Source: Nannocystis sp. RBIL2 | GTDB lineage: Bacteria; Myxococcota_A; Polyangia; Nannocystales; Nannocystaceae | Length of the DNA stretch: 64,000 nt | Assembly: GCF_026626745.1 (NCBI RefSeq) | Contig: NZ_JAPNJW010000002.1 | Location: 2,008,151 to 2,072,150 of the forward strand | Direction: 5' to 3' | Part shown: positions 16,698 through 24,371 of the stretch, in pieces | Layout: each line of letters starts with the position of its first letter | Numbering within the stretch: position 1 is the first letter of the stretch | The notes under the pieces: model-generated | The model's input: the letters and a program-made list of their open reading frames with translations, nothing else | Databases searched by the model: none | Told to the model about the DNA's origin: nothing | Made by a program: the position numbers and the translations under genes

Positions 16698-19516
16698 AGC
16701 GCCGCGCGCCGCGACCGGTTCCCGACATCCTGCCCACGCCGGTCCGCGCCGTCCTTCCGCACCCCCCCGGGACCGACCTGCCCCTCGGGACAGCCAGCAC
16801 CCGCTCCGGCGGCGCCGCGCCTGGCCATGACCTGTCCTCCGGGACATCCGGCGCCGCCCGCCGTCGCCTCGCCTCGCCCTTCAGGACATCCCGCGCTGCG
16901 CCGCGCCGCGCCGCGCTCGTCGGCGGCCTCGGGCTCATCCTGTCCTTCGGGACAGCCCACGCCCAGGAGCCGCGCGCTCTCGATCGCGCCGCCTCCGACG
17001 GAGTCGACCGGCCGATCAAAGATTACTCCGGCGAGGGCGACGCCAGCAGCATCGAGCTCAACCCCGCCCTGCTCTCGGGAGTGCGGGGCCTCGACCTCGT
17101 GATCATGGGTTACCGCTCGGTCAGCCCGTTCACGCGCGGCGGCGGCCTCGGCGGCTTCATGAACTTCAACCTCGGCTTCGGCCTCGCCACCGGCATCGGC
17201 GTGCAGGCGCTGCGGCCCGGCTTCGGCGGCGGTTACCCCGACCCGTTCGCCGCCCGCAACCCCGACGCCACCAAGATCTCGTGGGCCCTCTCGGGCGGCG
17301 ACGGCAAGGTCGCCGCCTTCGGCCTCGGCGTCCACTGGCTGCGCAACGACGGCCTCTTGCGCGCCCCCGACCTCGACGTCGGCCTCCTCTTCCGGATCCG
17401 CAACTACGCCTCGGTCGGCGCGGTCGCCCGCTTCGGCGCCGCCGACCTCCGGCCTTACGGCGACCTCGCCAGCGAGCTCTCGATCGTCGGCGAGCTGGCA
17501 GTGCGGCCGCTCGGCACCCGCACCCTCGAGCTCGCCGGCGGCGTGCGCAGCCGCTTCCGCGCCGACCAACCTGGCCTTCAGGTCAGCCAGTGGGACAACC
17601 TCGGCGCCCTCCCGCGCGGCCGGATCGCAGTGCGCCACAAGGGCCTCGAGCTCGCCGCCGAGGTCGAGCAGGTCCGCGTCCACACCCTCGATCCGTCGAC
17701 CTACAACTTCGTGCGCGCCGACAAGGCCGTGCGCGGCTCGGTCCAGCTCGCGGTCGCCTGGGACTTCATGAAGGTCAGCGGCGGCGTGCATGCCGGCCTC
17801 GGCGAGGGCCTCGACGGCTTCGGCCTCGCCGCCCGCTTCTCCACCGCTCGCCAGGGCCGCGTGTTCTGGCCGCGCCTCGTCGACGTCGAGCGCGTCGACA
17901 TCTCCGCCATCAAGGGCGAGCGCCACCTCCTCGGCCTGCTGCAGCGGCTCGAGCGGGCCGAAAAGGCAGGCAAGCGCACCATCCTCCTCGTCGACGCGCG
18001 CAGCACCGGCCTCGGCTGGGCCAGCCTGCAGGAGGTCCGCAGCGCGCTCGTACGGATCCGCAACGCCGGCGGCCACGTCTTCGCCTACCTCGAGGACACC
18101 AAGCTCAAGGACTACTACCTCGCCAGCGCCGCCGAGCAGGTCTACCTCCACCCCGCCGGCGAGCTCGCCACCTTCGGCCTCTCCTCCACCACCTTCTACC
18201 TGCGCGGCCTCCTCGACAAGCTCGGCGTCCAGGTCGAGGCCTTGCACATCGACGAGTACAAGTCCGCCCACGAGATGTTCTCGCGGACAGGTCCGTCCGA
18301 CAAGGATCGCGAGCAGCGCGAGGCCCTCCTCGACGACACCTTCGCCCAGGTCACCCACGACATCGCCCAGGCCCGCGGCCTCAGCGTCGCCCAGGTCCAA
18401 GGCCTCGTCGACGACGCCCCTTACGGCCCGGACAAGGCCGAGCAGCTCGGCCTCGTCGACGCGGTCGTCTACCGCGACCAGGTCGTCGAGAAGATCGGCG
18501 ACGCCGTCGGCGCGCGCGTCAAGTTCGCCCAGTTCGACGACACCGAACCTGACCCGAAGACCTGGTCGAGCGCCCCTTACGTCGCGGTCGTGCTCATCGA
18601 GGGCACCATCGTCGACGGTGAGAGCCGCACGATCCCCCTGCTCGGCACCCAGTTCACCGGCGGCGACACCATCGTCGCCCAGCTGCGGGCCGTGCGGAAC
18701 GACCCTGCGTGTCAGGGCGTCGTCCTGCGCGTCAACAGCCCCGGCGGCAGCGCCCTCGCCTCCGACCTGATCTGGCGCGAGGTCTCGCGCACCCACGAGG
18801 CGTGGAAGAAGAACCCGCGCAAGAGCCCGCCGATCGTCGTCTCGATGGGCGACGTCGCTGCCAGCGGTGGTTACTACGTCGCCGCCGGCACCGACCACGT
18901 GTTCGCCCAGCCCACCACCCTCACCGGCTCGATCGGCGTCGTCAGCCTGCACTTCGACATCAGCGGCCTCTTGCAGAAGCTCGGCGTCGCCACCCACACC
19001 TTCAAGCGCGGCAAGAACGCCGACATCGCCGGCTTCTACCGCCCCTTCACCGCCGACGAGCGCGCCCGCATGGACGCCTCGATCCGCCGCGTCTACGACC
19101 TCTTCCGCAAGCGGGTCGGCGACGCTCGCGGCAAGACCCTCGAGCAGGTCGACGAGCTCGGCCGCGGCCACGTCTACTCCGGCATCGACGCCAAGGAGCT
19201 CGGCCTCGTCGACGCCTTCGGCGGCCTGCGCGAGGCCGTCGCCCTCGTGCGCCAGCGCAGCGGCGTCGGCGACCGCCGCGAGCTCCAGCTGCGCATCCTA
19301 CCTGTCCGCAAGACCATCCTCGACCTCATCCTCGACCTGCTCGGCCCCGAGCGCGGCGACAAGGGTCTACGCGGCCGGATCCAGGCCCGCCGCGACGCCG
19401 AGCCCCCGCTCCCCCTCGTCCTCACCACCGCCTTCGCCCGCCTCCCCCTCGCGCTCCTGTTCCTCCCGCAAGACCAACCGAGCGCCCTCATGCCGGTCAT
19501 CCACGCGATCGAGTGA
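16694..19516 (+). CDS. sppA: SppA-type signal peptide peptidase with N-terminal barrel-like domain
   Basis: A 940-aa precursor starting at the GTG that overlaps the GroES-like stop. Residues 1-75 are a basic extension built largely from three palindrome copies, then a signal segment (ALVGGLGLILSFGTAHA). Residues about 95-380 read as amphipathic strands of an outer-membrane type barrel (SSIELNPALLSGVRGLDLV, GGLGGFMNFNLGFGLATG). The C-terminal half is a tandem S49 peptidase: general-base Lys523 in DEYKSAHEMF and nucleophile Ser724 in GDVAASGGYY, 201 residues apart as in E. coli SppA (209/409). It likely degrades signal or membrane peptides at the envelope. A paralogue with the same layout lies at 24372-27098. 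Confidence 0.85.
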   Translation: MKRRAPRPVPDILPTPVRAVLPHPPGTDLPLGTASTRSGGAAPGHDLSSGTSGAARRRLASPFRTSRAAPRRAALVGGLGLILSFGTAHAQEPRALDRAASDGVDRPIKDYSGEGDASSIELNPALLSGVRGLDLVIMGYRSVSPFTRGGGLGGFMNFNLGFGLATGIGVQALRPGFGGGYPDPFAARNPDATKISWALSGGDGKVAAFGLGVHWLRNDGLLRAPDLDVGLLFRIRNYASVGAVARFGAADLRPYGDLASELSIVGELAVRPLGTRTLELAGGVRSRFRADQPGLQVSQWDNLGALPRGRIAVRHKGLELAAEVEQVRVHTLDPSTYNFVRADKAVRGSVQLAVAWDFMKVSGGVHAGLGEGLDGFGLAARFSTARQGRVFWPRLVDVERVDISAIKGERHLLGLLQRLERAEKAGKRTILLVDARSTGLGWASLQEVRSALVRIRNAGGHVFAYLEDTKLKDYYLASAAEQVYLHPAGELATFGLSSTTFYLRGLLDKLGVQVEALHIDEYKSAHEMFSRTGPSDKDREQREALLDDTFAQVTHDIAQARGLSVAQVQGLVDDAPYGPDKAEQLGLVDAVVYRDQVVEKIGDAVGARVKFAQFDDTEPDPKTWSSAPYVAVVLIEGTIVDGESRTIPLLGTQFTGGDTIVAQLRAVRNDPACQGVVLRVNSPGGSALASDLIWREVSRTHEAWKKNPRKSPPIVVSMGDVAASGGYYVAAGTDHVFAQPTTLTGSIGVVSLHFDISGLLQKLGVATHTFKRGKNADIAGFYRPFTADERARMDASIRRVYDLFRKRVGDARGKTLEQVDELGRGHVYSGIDAKELGLVDAFGGLREAVALVRQRSGVGDRRELQLRILPVRKTILDLILDLLGPERGDKGLRGRIQARRDAEPPLPLVLTTAFARLPLALLFLPQDQPSALMPVIHAIE
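16777..16955. repeat. three palindrome copies in the 5' end of the SppA gene
   Basis: Copies at 16777-16793 (CCTGCCC-ctcg-GGACAG), 16831-16847 (CCTGTCC-tccg-GGACAT) and 16939-16955 (CCTGTCC-ttcg-GGACAG, a perfect TTCG-tetraloop hairpin). Each is translated as LPLGT, LSSGTS or LSFGT. Steps are 54 and 108 bases. Confidence 0.7.
17571..17586. repeat. dispersed palindrome CTGGCC-ttca-GGTCAG
   Basis: Six-base arms with one wobble, translated in the barrel-like part of SppA. Confidence 0.45.
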
Positions 19517-19611
19517 CGCGCCCCTCGATGCAAGCCGCGCGCGCATTCACCCGTCGGTGCGCGCCTGCGACGACTCGCATCCACTCGCGAGCTCGGGCAA
19601 CCTCTCGGGTG

Positions 19612-20337
19612 ATGCCCACGAGCAAGCTGCGGCGGCTCGAGATAGCGCAGCTCCGCGACCTCGAGCCCGGCACCGAGCTGCGCTTCGCCGGCGATCGCCA
19701 CGCCGACAAGACCACTCTGTCGACGCTGCTCTCGATGGTCTGTCGCGGCAGCTTCATGCTCGAGCCAACCGACGACTTCTTCGACCGCGAGGCCGAGCTG
19801 CAGCTCCGCGATCGGATCGTCCTCATGCGCCTCGCCGAGCCATGTTCCGGCGGTCGCTCGCGGCCAGCGAGCTCGACCTCGGCAGCAGCCTCGCCGGCGC
19901 TCTCGACGCCCGCGACATCACCACCGCTTCCGACTTCCACGACTTCGAGTTCGGCGGCAGTCTCCGCCACGACGTGCGTGGCTTCACCTTCACGATCACG
20001 CGCAGGGACGGTCGTGTCGTCGCGCACGACGACCTGTCCTTCGGCGAGCAGCGCGGCCTCGGCTGCTTTTACTGTCTCGCCTGCAACCTTGCGGTCGTCT
20101 TCGCCGACGAGCTGCCCACCGGCCTGTCCGAGCCGCAACTCGCCCTCTGTCTCGTCGCGCGACCGTCGGGTCTTCCTCGCCTGCCGCGATCGGGCGCCTC
20201 TCCTGCGGCCCCTCGCGCCCGCGCGCTCGATCGACTGCACCCACGGCCACGGCCACCGGCGCTGGCGGGACGCGCCTCGCGGCGTCCACGGCGGCGCCGC
20301 CCTGCCCGACCTTTCACCCGTGCGAGGATCGCAGTGA
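19612..20337 (+). pseudogene. uncharacterised gene with two compensating frame changes
   Basis: From the ATG at 19612 a plausible protein runs through LRRLEIAQLRDLEPGTELRF and SMVCRGSFMLEPTDDFFDRE to about 19840. Coding character then moves to another frame (ELDLGSSLAGALDARDITT, FHDFEFGGSLRHDVRGFTF, GLGCFYCLACNLAVVFADEL) until about 20150, and returns to the first frame (RDRRVFLACRDRAPLL ... LPDLSPVRGSQ) to the TGA at 20337. In each abandoned frame the reading becomes Ser/Thr/Pro junk typical of shifted high-GC DNA. Either a pseudogene, two overlapping short genes (a second ATG is at 19842), or a sequence error pair. The product is not recognised. Confidence 0.5.
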
Positions 20338-20452
20338 GCGCGCCCAGCGACCGCCCCGCCGCCTGTGCGGCGACTCGCCTCCGGCTCGCCCTCACGCGCG
20401 GCCGCCTTCGTCTGGCGCGCCCGCGGCCGCTCGCGCAAACTCCAACGGCCGC

Positions 20453-23400
20453 ATGAGCACGCGCCTCGCAAGCCTGGCCCTCTGCCTTCTCGCCTGCAAC
20501 GCCGCCACCGCTCCGCCGCCTCGTGCCGCACCTGCCCCTTCGAACATGCTCGAACAGACACCTCCAGCGCCCGCGCCCGTCCCTGCGCCCGAGCCCGCGC
20601 CTGCCCCCGCGGTCGACCCCGAGCGCGCCGCCATCCTCGCCGCCTCCGCGCTGCCCGAGCTGCTCCCGGTCGCGCTGCCTGACGACCCGCTGGGCGTCAC
20701 GGTCCACCGCCTGAGCAACGGCCTCACCGTCTACGTCAGCACCGATCGGGCCGCCCCGCGCGTCACCGCGTGGATCGCCTTCCGCGCCGGCAGCCGCCAC
20801 GACCCGCCGCACTCGACCGGCCTCGCGCACTACCTCGAGCACATGATGTTCAAGGGCACCGCGCGGCTCGGCACCCTCGACGGCGCGGCCGAGGCTCCGC
20901 ACGTCGCCGCGGTCGCCGAGCTCTACGATCGCCTGGCCGCCACCGCCGACCCGTCCGGTCGCGCCGCCATCCTCGCCGACATCGACCGCGCCACCCAGGC
21001 CTGCGCCGCGCTGGCGATCCCCAACGAGGTCGACCGGCTCTACGCCCAGCTCGGCGTCACCGACCTCAACGCCTTCACCAGCGACGACATGACCGTCTAC
21101 AGCGCCGACGTGCCGTCCTCGCGGCTCGCCACCTGGGCCGAGATCGAGGCCGAGCGGCTGCGCCAGCCGGTGTTCCGCCTGTTCTATCCCGAGCTCGAGG
21201 CCGTCTACGAGGAGAAGAACATGAGCCTCGACGCCCCCGACGATCGCGTCGACGAGGCCATGCGCCTGGCCCTGTTCCCCGGCCACCCGTACGGCACTCA
21301 GCCGACCATCGGCAGCGCCGAGCACCTCAAGACCCCGGCTTACGGCGAGATGGTCGCCTACCACCGGCGCAACTACCTGCCCAACAACGCTGCGGTCTTG
21401 CTCGCCGGCGACGTCGACGCCACGGTGCTGCCCGCGCTCGAGCGGGCCTTCGCCGACTGGCAGCCCGCTCCGCTGGCCGCGCCCGCGCCCGGCGAGCTCG
21501 CCGGCCCACGCGGCCGCGTCGTCCGCGAGCTCGTGGCCGACGGCGAGCAGTCCGTCACCCTGGCCTTTCGCACAGTGCCCATCGGACATCCTGACGAGCC
21601 GGCCCTGCGCGCGCTCGAGCGCGTGCTCGGCGACGAGGTCGGCGGCCTCGTGGCCGCGCGCCTGCTGCTGCCGCAGCGCCTGCCCGAAGCCGAGGTGTTC
21701 GGCGCGCTGATGAACGAGGGCGGCTACCTCGCGCTCACCGGCGTCGCCCGCGACGGCCAGTCTCTGGCCGAGGTCGAGCGCCTGCTGCGGGAGGTCCTCG
21801 GCGCCGCCAAGGACGGCGCGATCGGCCAGGACGACCTCGACGCCGCCGTCCTCCACGCCACCATCGACGAGCAGAACGACCTCGAGAACGGCGAGCGACG
21901 CGTCGAGCAGATGCTCGAGGCCTACACCAGCGGCCGCCCGTGGCCCGAGCACGCCCGTCGCCTCGCCGCCCTGCGAGCGCTGACCCCGGACGACCTCGCC
22001 CGCGTCGCCCGCACCTACTTGGGCGACGACGTCGTGGTCGTCCTGCGCCGCCGCGGCCGCTTCGCCCCGCCGGAGATCGAGAAGCCGCGGATCACCCCGG
22101 TCGCCATCGATCCCACGCGCCAGAGCGACTACGCCCGCGACGTCCTGGCCCGCCCCGTCGACGAGCCGCCGGCCGAGCACCTGCGGCCCGGCCACGACTA
22201 TGTCCGTTCGGACATGTCCTGTGGGCCACTCATCGCCGCCCGCAACCACCGCAGCGAGCTGTTCAACCTGGTCCTCCGCTACGACGTCGGCACCCGCCGG
22301 CGCCCGCTGCTCGGCCACGCCGCCGACCTGCTGACCCGCAGCGGCGCCCGCGACGGCGACACGACGCTCAGCGCCGCCGCGCTGCAGCGCCGCCTGTACG
22401 CCCTCGGCACCGAGATCGACGTCGACGTCGACGCCGACCGCACCGAGATCACCGTCAGCGGCATCGACCGCAACATGGACGCCAGCCTCGCCCTGCTCGA
22501 CGCCTGGCTCGCCGGCCCCGTGTTCACCGACGCCGTGCTCTCGAGCCTGGTCGCCAACACCCTCAGCGGCCGGCGCGACGAGGAGGACGACCCCGACGAC
22601 CTCGCGGCCGCGCTGCGCGACTACGCCGCCTTCGGCGACGCCTCGCCGGTGCTCACGCGCCCGAGCGACAAGCAGCTGCGGCGCGCCAAGGGCCCCGAGC
22701 TGCTCGCCGAGCTGCGGGCCCTCCGCGACGCCGCCCACGCCACCCTGTACTTCGGGCCGCGCACCGACGAGGCCGCCGCCGCCGCCCTCGTGCTCGGCGC
22801 CGGCACCCCGGTCGAGCCGCCTCCGCCGCTGCGCTACCGCAGCGTCGCCGCGCCGACGATCTTCTTCCTCCACAAGGATGTCGCCCAGGCCCGCATCGAC
22901 ATCGTCCTCCCGCGCCCGCCGCAGCCGGCCGGCGAACGCCCGCGCGCCGAGCTGCTCGGGCACGTGCTCGGCGGCGACATGAGCGGCATGGCGTTCCAGG
23001 AGATCCGCGAGGCCCGCGGCCTGGCCTACCACGCCGGCGCGCACCTCGACCTCGGCGACCGCGTCGGCGACGACGCGGCCCTGCTCGGCAGCCTCGGCAC
23101 CCAGTGCGACAAGGCCGGCGGCGCGCTCGGGCTGATGCTCGACCTGCTGCGCCGCACCGAGCTCGCCCCCGACCGCGTCGCCGCGGCCCGCCTGGGCCTC
23201 CTGCGCGAGTACGCCAGCGAGCGCATCACCCCGCGCTCGCGCCCCGGGTGGGTCCAGTCGTGGCTCGACCTCGGCCACCCCGGCGATCCGCGCCTCGGCG
23301 CCGCGCAGACCATCCGCACCGTCGAGCTGGCGGCCCTGCAGTCCTACCTGGCCGAGTTCGCCGCCTCCGCCCCGATCATCAGCATCCTGGGCGACCGCCG

Positions 23401-23482
23401 CCGCGTCGACCTCGACCGCCTGCGCGCCCTCGGCGAGGTTCACATCGTCACCCCGGCCGCCCTGTTCCCGTACGCGCGCTAG
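20453..23482 (+). CDS. M16 (pitrilysin/insulinase-type) zinc peptidase lipoprotein, two M16 modules
   Basis: A 1009-aa protein with a lipoprotein signal (LLAC at about 12-15) and a Pro/Ala linker to residue 55. The first M16 domain has the inverted zinc motif HYLEH (His126, Glu129, His130) and the downstream glutamates in YEEKNMSLD (253/254); about 80 residues are inserted between them. A second M16-like pair (from about residue 590) lacks the zinc motif, as usual for the inactive half of the clamshell. It should degrade peptides in the periplasm or at the surface. The start ATG lies 115 bases after the frameshifted gene; no ribosome binding site is visible. Two palindromes occur in the middle linker (22200-22228), where the halves join. 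Confidence 0.92.
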   Translation: MSTRLASLALCLLACNAATAPPPRAAPAPSNMLEQTPPAPAPVPAPEPAPAPAVDPERAAILAASALPELLPVALPDDPLGVTVHRLSNGLTVYVSTDRAAPRVTAWIAFRAGSRHDPPHSTGLAHYLEHMMFKGTARLGTLDGAAEAPHVAAVAELYDRLAATADPSGRAAILADIDRATQACAALAIPNEVDRLYAQLGVTDLNAFTSDDMTVYSADVPSSRLATWAEIEAERLRQPVFRLFYPELEAVYEEKNMSLDAPDDRVDEAMRLALFPGHPYGTQPTIGSAEHLKTPAYGEMVAYHRRNYLPNNAAVLLAGDVDATVLPALERAFADWQPAPLAAPAPGELAGPRGRVVRELVADGEQSVTLAFRTVPIGHPDEPALRALERVLGDEVGGLVAARLLLPQRLPEAEVFGALMNEGGYLALTGVARDGQSLAEVERLLREVLGAAKDGAIGQDDLDAAVLHATIDEQNDLENGERRVEQMLEAYTSGRPWPEHARRLAALRALTPDDLARVARTYLGDDVVVVLRRRGRFAPPEIEKPRITPVAIDPTRQSDYARDVLARPVDEPPAEHLRPGHDYVRSDMSCGPLIAARNHRSELFNLVLRYDVGTRRRPLLGHAADLLTRSGARDGDTTLSAAALQRRLYALGTEIDVDVDADRTEITVSGIDRNMDASLALLDAWLAGPVFTDAVLSSLVANTLSGRRDEEDDPDDLAAALRDYAAFGDASPVLTRPSDKQLRRAKGPELLAELRALRDAAHATLYFGPRTDEAAAAALVLGAGTPVEPPPPLRYRSVAAPTIFFLHKDVAQARIDIVLPRPPQPAGERPRAELLGHVLGGDMSGMAFQEIREARGLAYHAGAHLDLGDRVGDDAALLGSLGTQCDKAGGALGLMLDLLRRTELAPDRVAAARLGLLREYASERITPRSRPGWVQSWLDLGHPGDPRLGAAQTIRTVELAALQSYLAEFAASAPIISILGDRRRVDLDRLRALGEVHIVTPAALFPYAR
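22200..22228. repeat. two overlapping palindromes in the M16 inter-domain linker
   Basis: ATGTCC-gttc-GGACAT (22200-22215) is perfect and shares its right arm with an imperfect ATGTCC-tgtg-GGCCA. Translated as YVRSDMSCGP between the two M16 halves, a place that tolerates insertions. Confidence 0.6.
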
Positions 23483-23486
23483 CGCC

Positions 23487-23558
23487 TGTCCGCCAGGACA
23501 CACTCCACGGGACATGTCCATTCGGACATGCGCGAATGGGCATGTCCTCGCGGACATG
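23487..23558. repeat. palindrome cluster between convergent genes
   Basis: Three perfect copies: TGTCC-gcca-GGACA (23487-23500), ATGTCC-attc-GGACAT (23514-23529) and CATGTCC-tcgc-GGACATG (23541-23558). They fill the gap between the M16 gene and the minus-strand TerB-like gene and are the best terminator candidates for both. Confidence 0.75.
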
Positions 23559-23586
23559 CCCCTCTTCGCCCTCTTCCGGGCCCGGC

Positions 23587-24309
23587 TCAGCCGTTGCCGA
23601 GCAGCTGCTCGACCTCGGCCTGCGAGCCGAGCACGCGGCGGGACAGCTCGAAGTACAGCTCGCGCTCGCGGCCGCCGCGGCGGCTGGCGCGGAGGATCGG
23701 CACCAGAGAGTGCAGCGCCTTCACGCGCTCGGCGAGGTCGAGGGTCAGGAGCCGCTCGACCAGGGTGTCGAGGGTCGGCGGCTTGTGCAGCAGCTCGGAC
23801 AGCTCGACGCGGCGGCCGACCGGGATGGGCAGGCGCTCGAGCAGGTTGTCGAAGTGGATCGCCTCGTGGAAGTCGAGGTGACCGTCGAGGTTGACGAACA
23901 TCGCCGCCAGGCCGACGGTCAGCTCCGCGCGGAGGTGGGCCTGCTGCGTCCAGGTGTCGCGCAGGTTGGCGACGCGGTCGAGGTCGACGCCGAGGCGGCG
24001 GGCGATGCGGTCGTGGACCGTCGACTCGACGTCCGAGCCGGTGCCGTCGGCCAGGGCCATCTGCCAGCAGCGGCGCAGGATGTCCTCCTGCTTGGCCTCG
24101 TCGGTGAGCGGCGGCAGGTCGTTGAAGCGGCGCTCGAGCTGCTCCTGGCGCGAAAGGATCTCCATCCAGGTCAGCTGGTCTTGCTCGCTGAGGGTCGAGC
24201 CGACGTACCGCAACACTTCGTCCCACTCGCCGATGTCGAGGATCTCGTCGGCGTGGGCGATGAGCCCGCAGCCCACCAAAATCCACTCTTGCTCGGAAGT
24301 GAGCGACAC
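23587..24309 (-). CDS. TerB-like all-helical protein
   Basis: A 240-aa acidic, Leu-rich protein with no signal or membrane segment. The GTG start at 24309 is chosen because GAGAGG lies 9 bases upstream and earlier in-frame codons look non-coding; a TACCCT hexamer is at 24336-24341. Segments such as ILVGCGLIAHADEILDIGEWDEVLRYVG and LTVGLAAMFVNLDGHLDFHEAIHF resemble TerB/DUF533-type helical units, in which a DG-x-D/E-x-x-E stretch follows a hydrophobic helix. A cytoplasmic scaffold or metal-binding role is conceivable; confidence in the family is low. It precedes no other minus-strand gene, since the M16 gene converges on it. Confidence 0.5.
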   Translation of the reverse strand: MSLTSEQEWILVGCGLIAHADEILDIGEWDEVLRYVGSTLSEQDQLTWMEILSRQEQLERRFNDLPPLTDEAKQEDILRRCWQMALADGTGSDVESTVHDRIARRLGVDLDRVANLRDTWTQQAHLRAELTVGLAAMFVNLDGHLDFHEAIHFDNLLERLPIPVGRRVELSELLHKPPTLDTLVERLLTLDLAERVKALHSLVPILRASRRGGRERELYFELSRRVLGSQAEVEQLLGNG

Positions 24310-24371
24310 CTTGCCTCTCTTTCGCCTGCCCGGAAGGGTACAACAGATCGACCGGGGCGGCGGCCGGGGCC

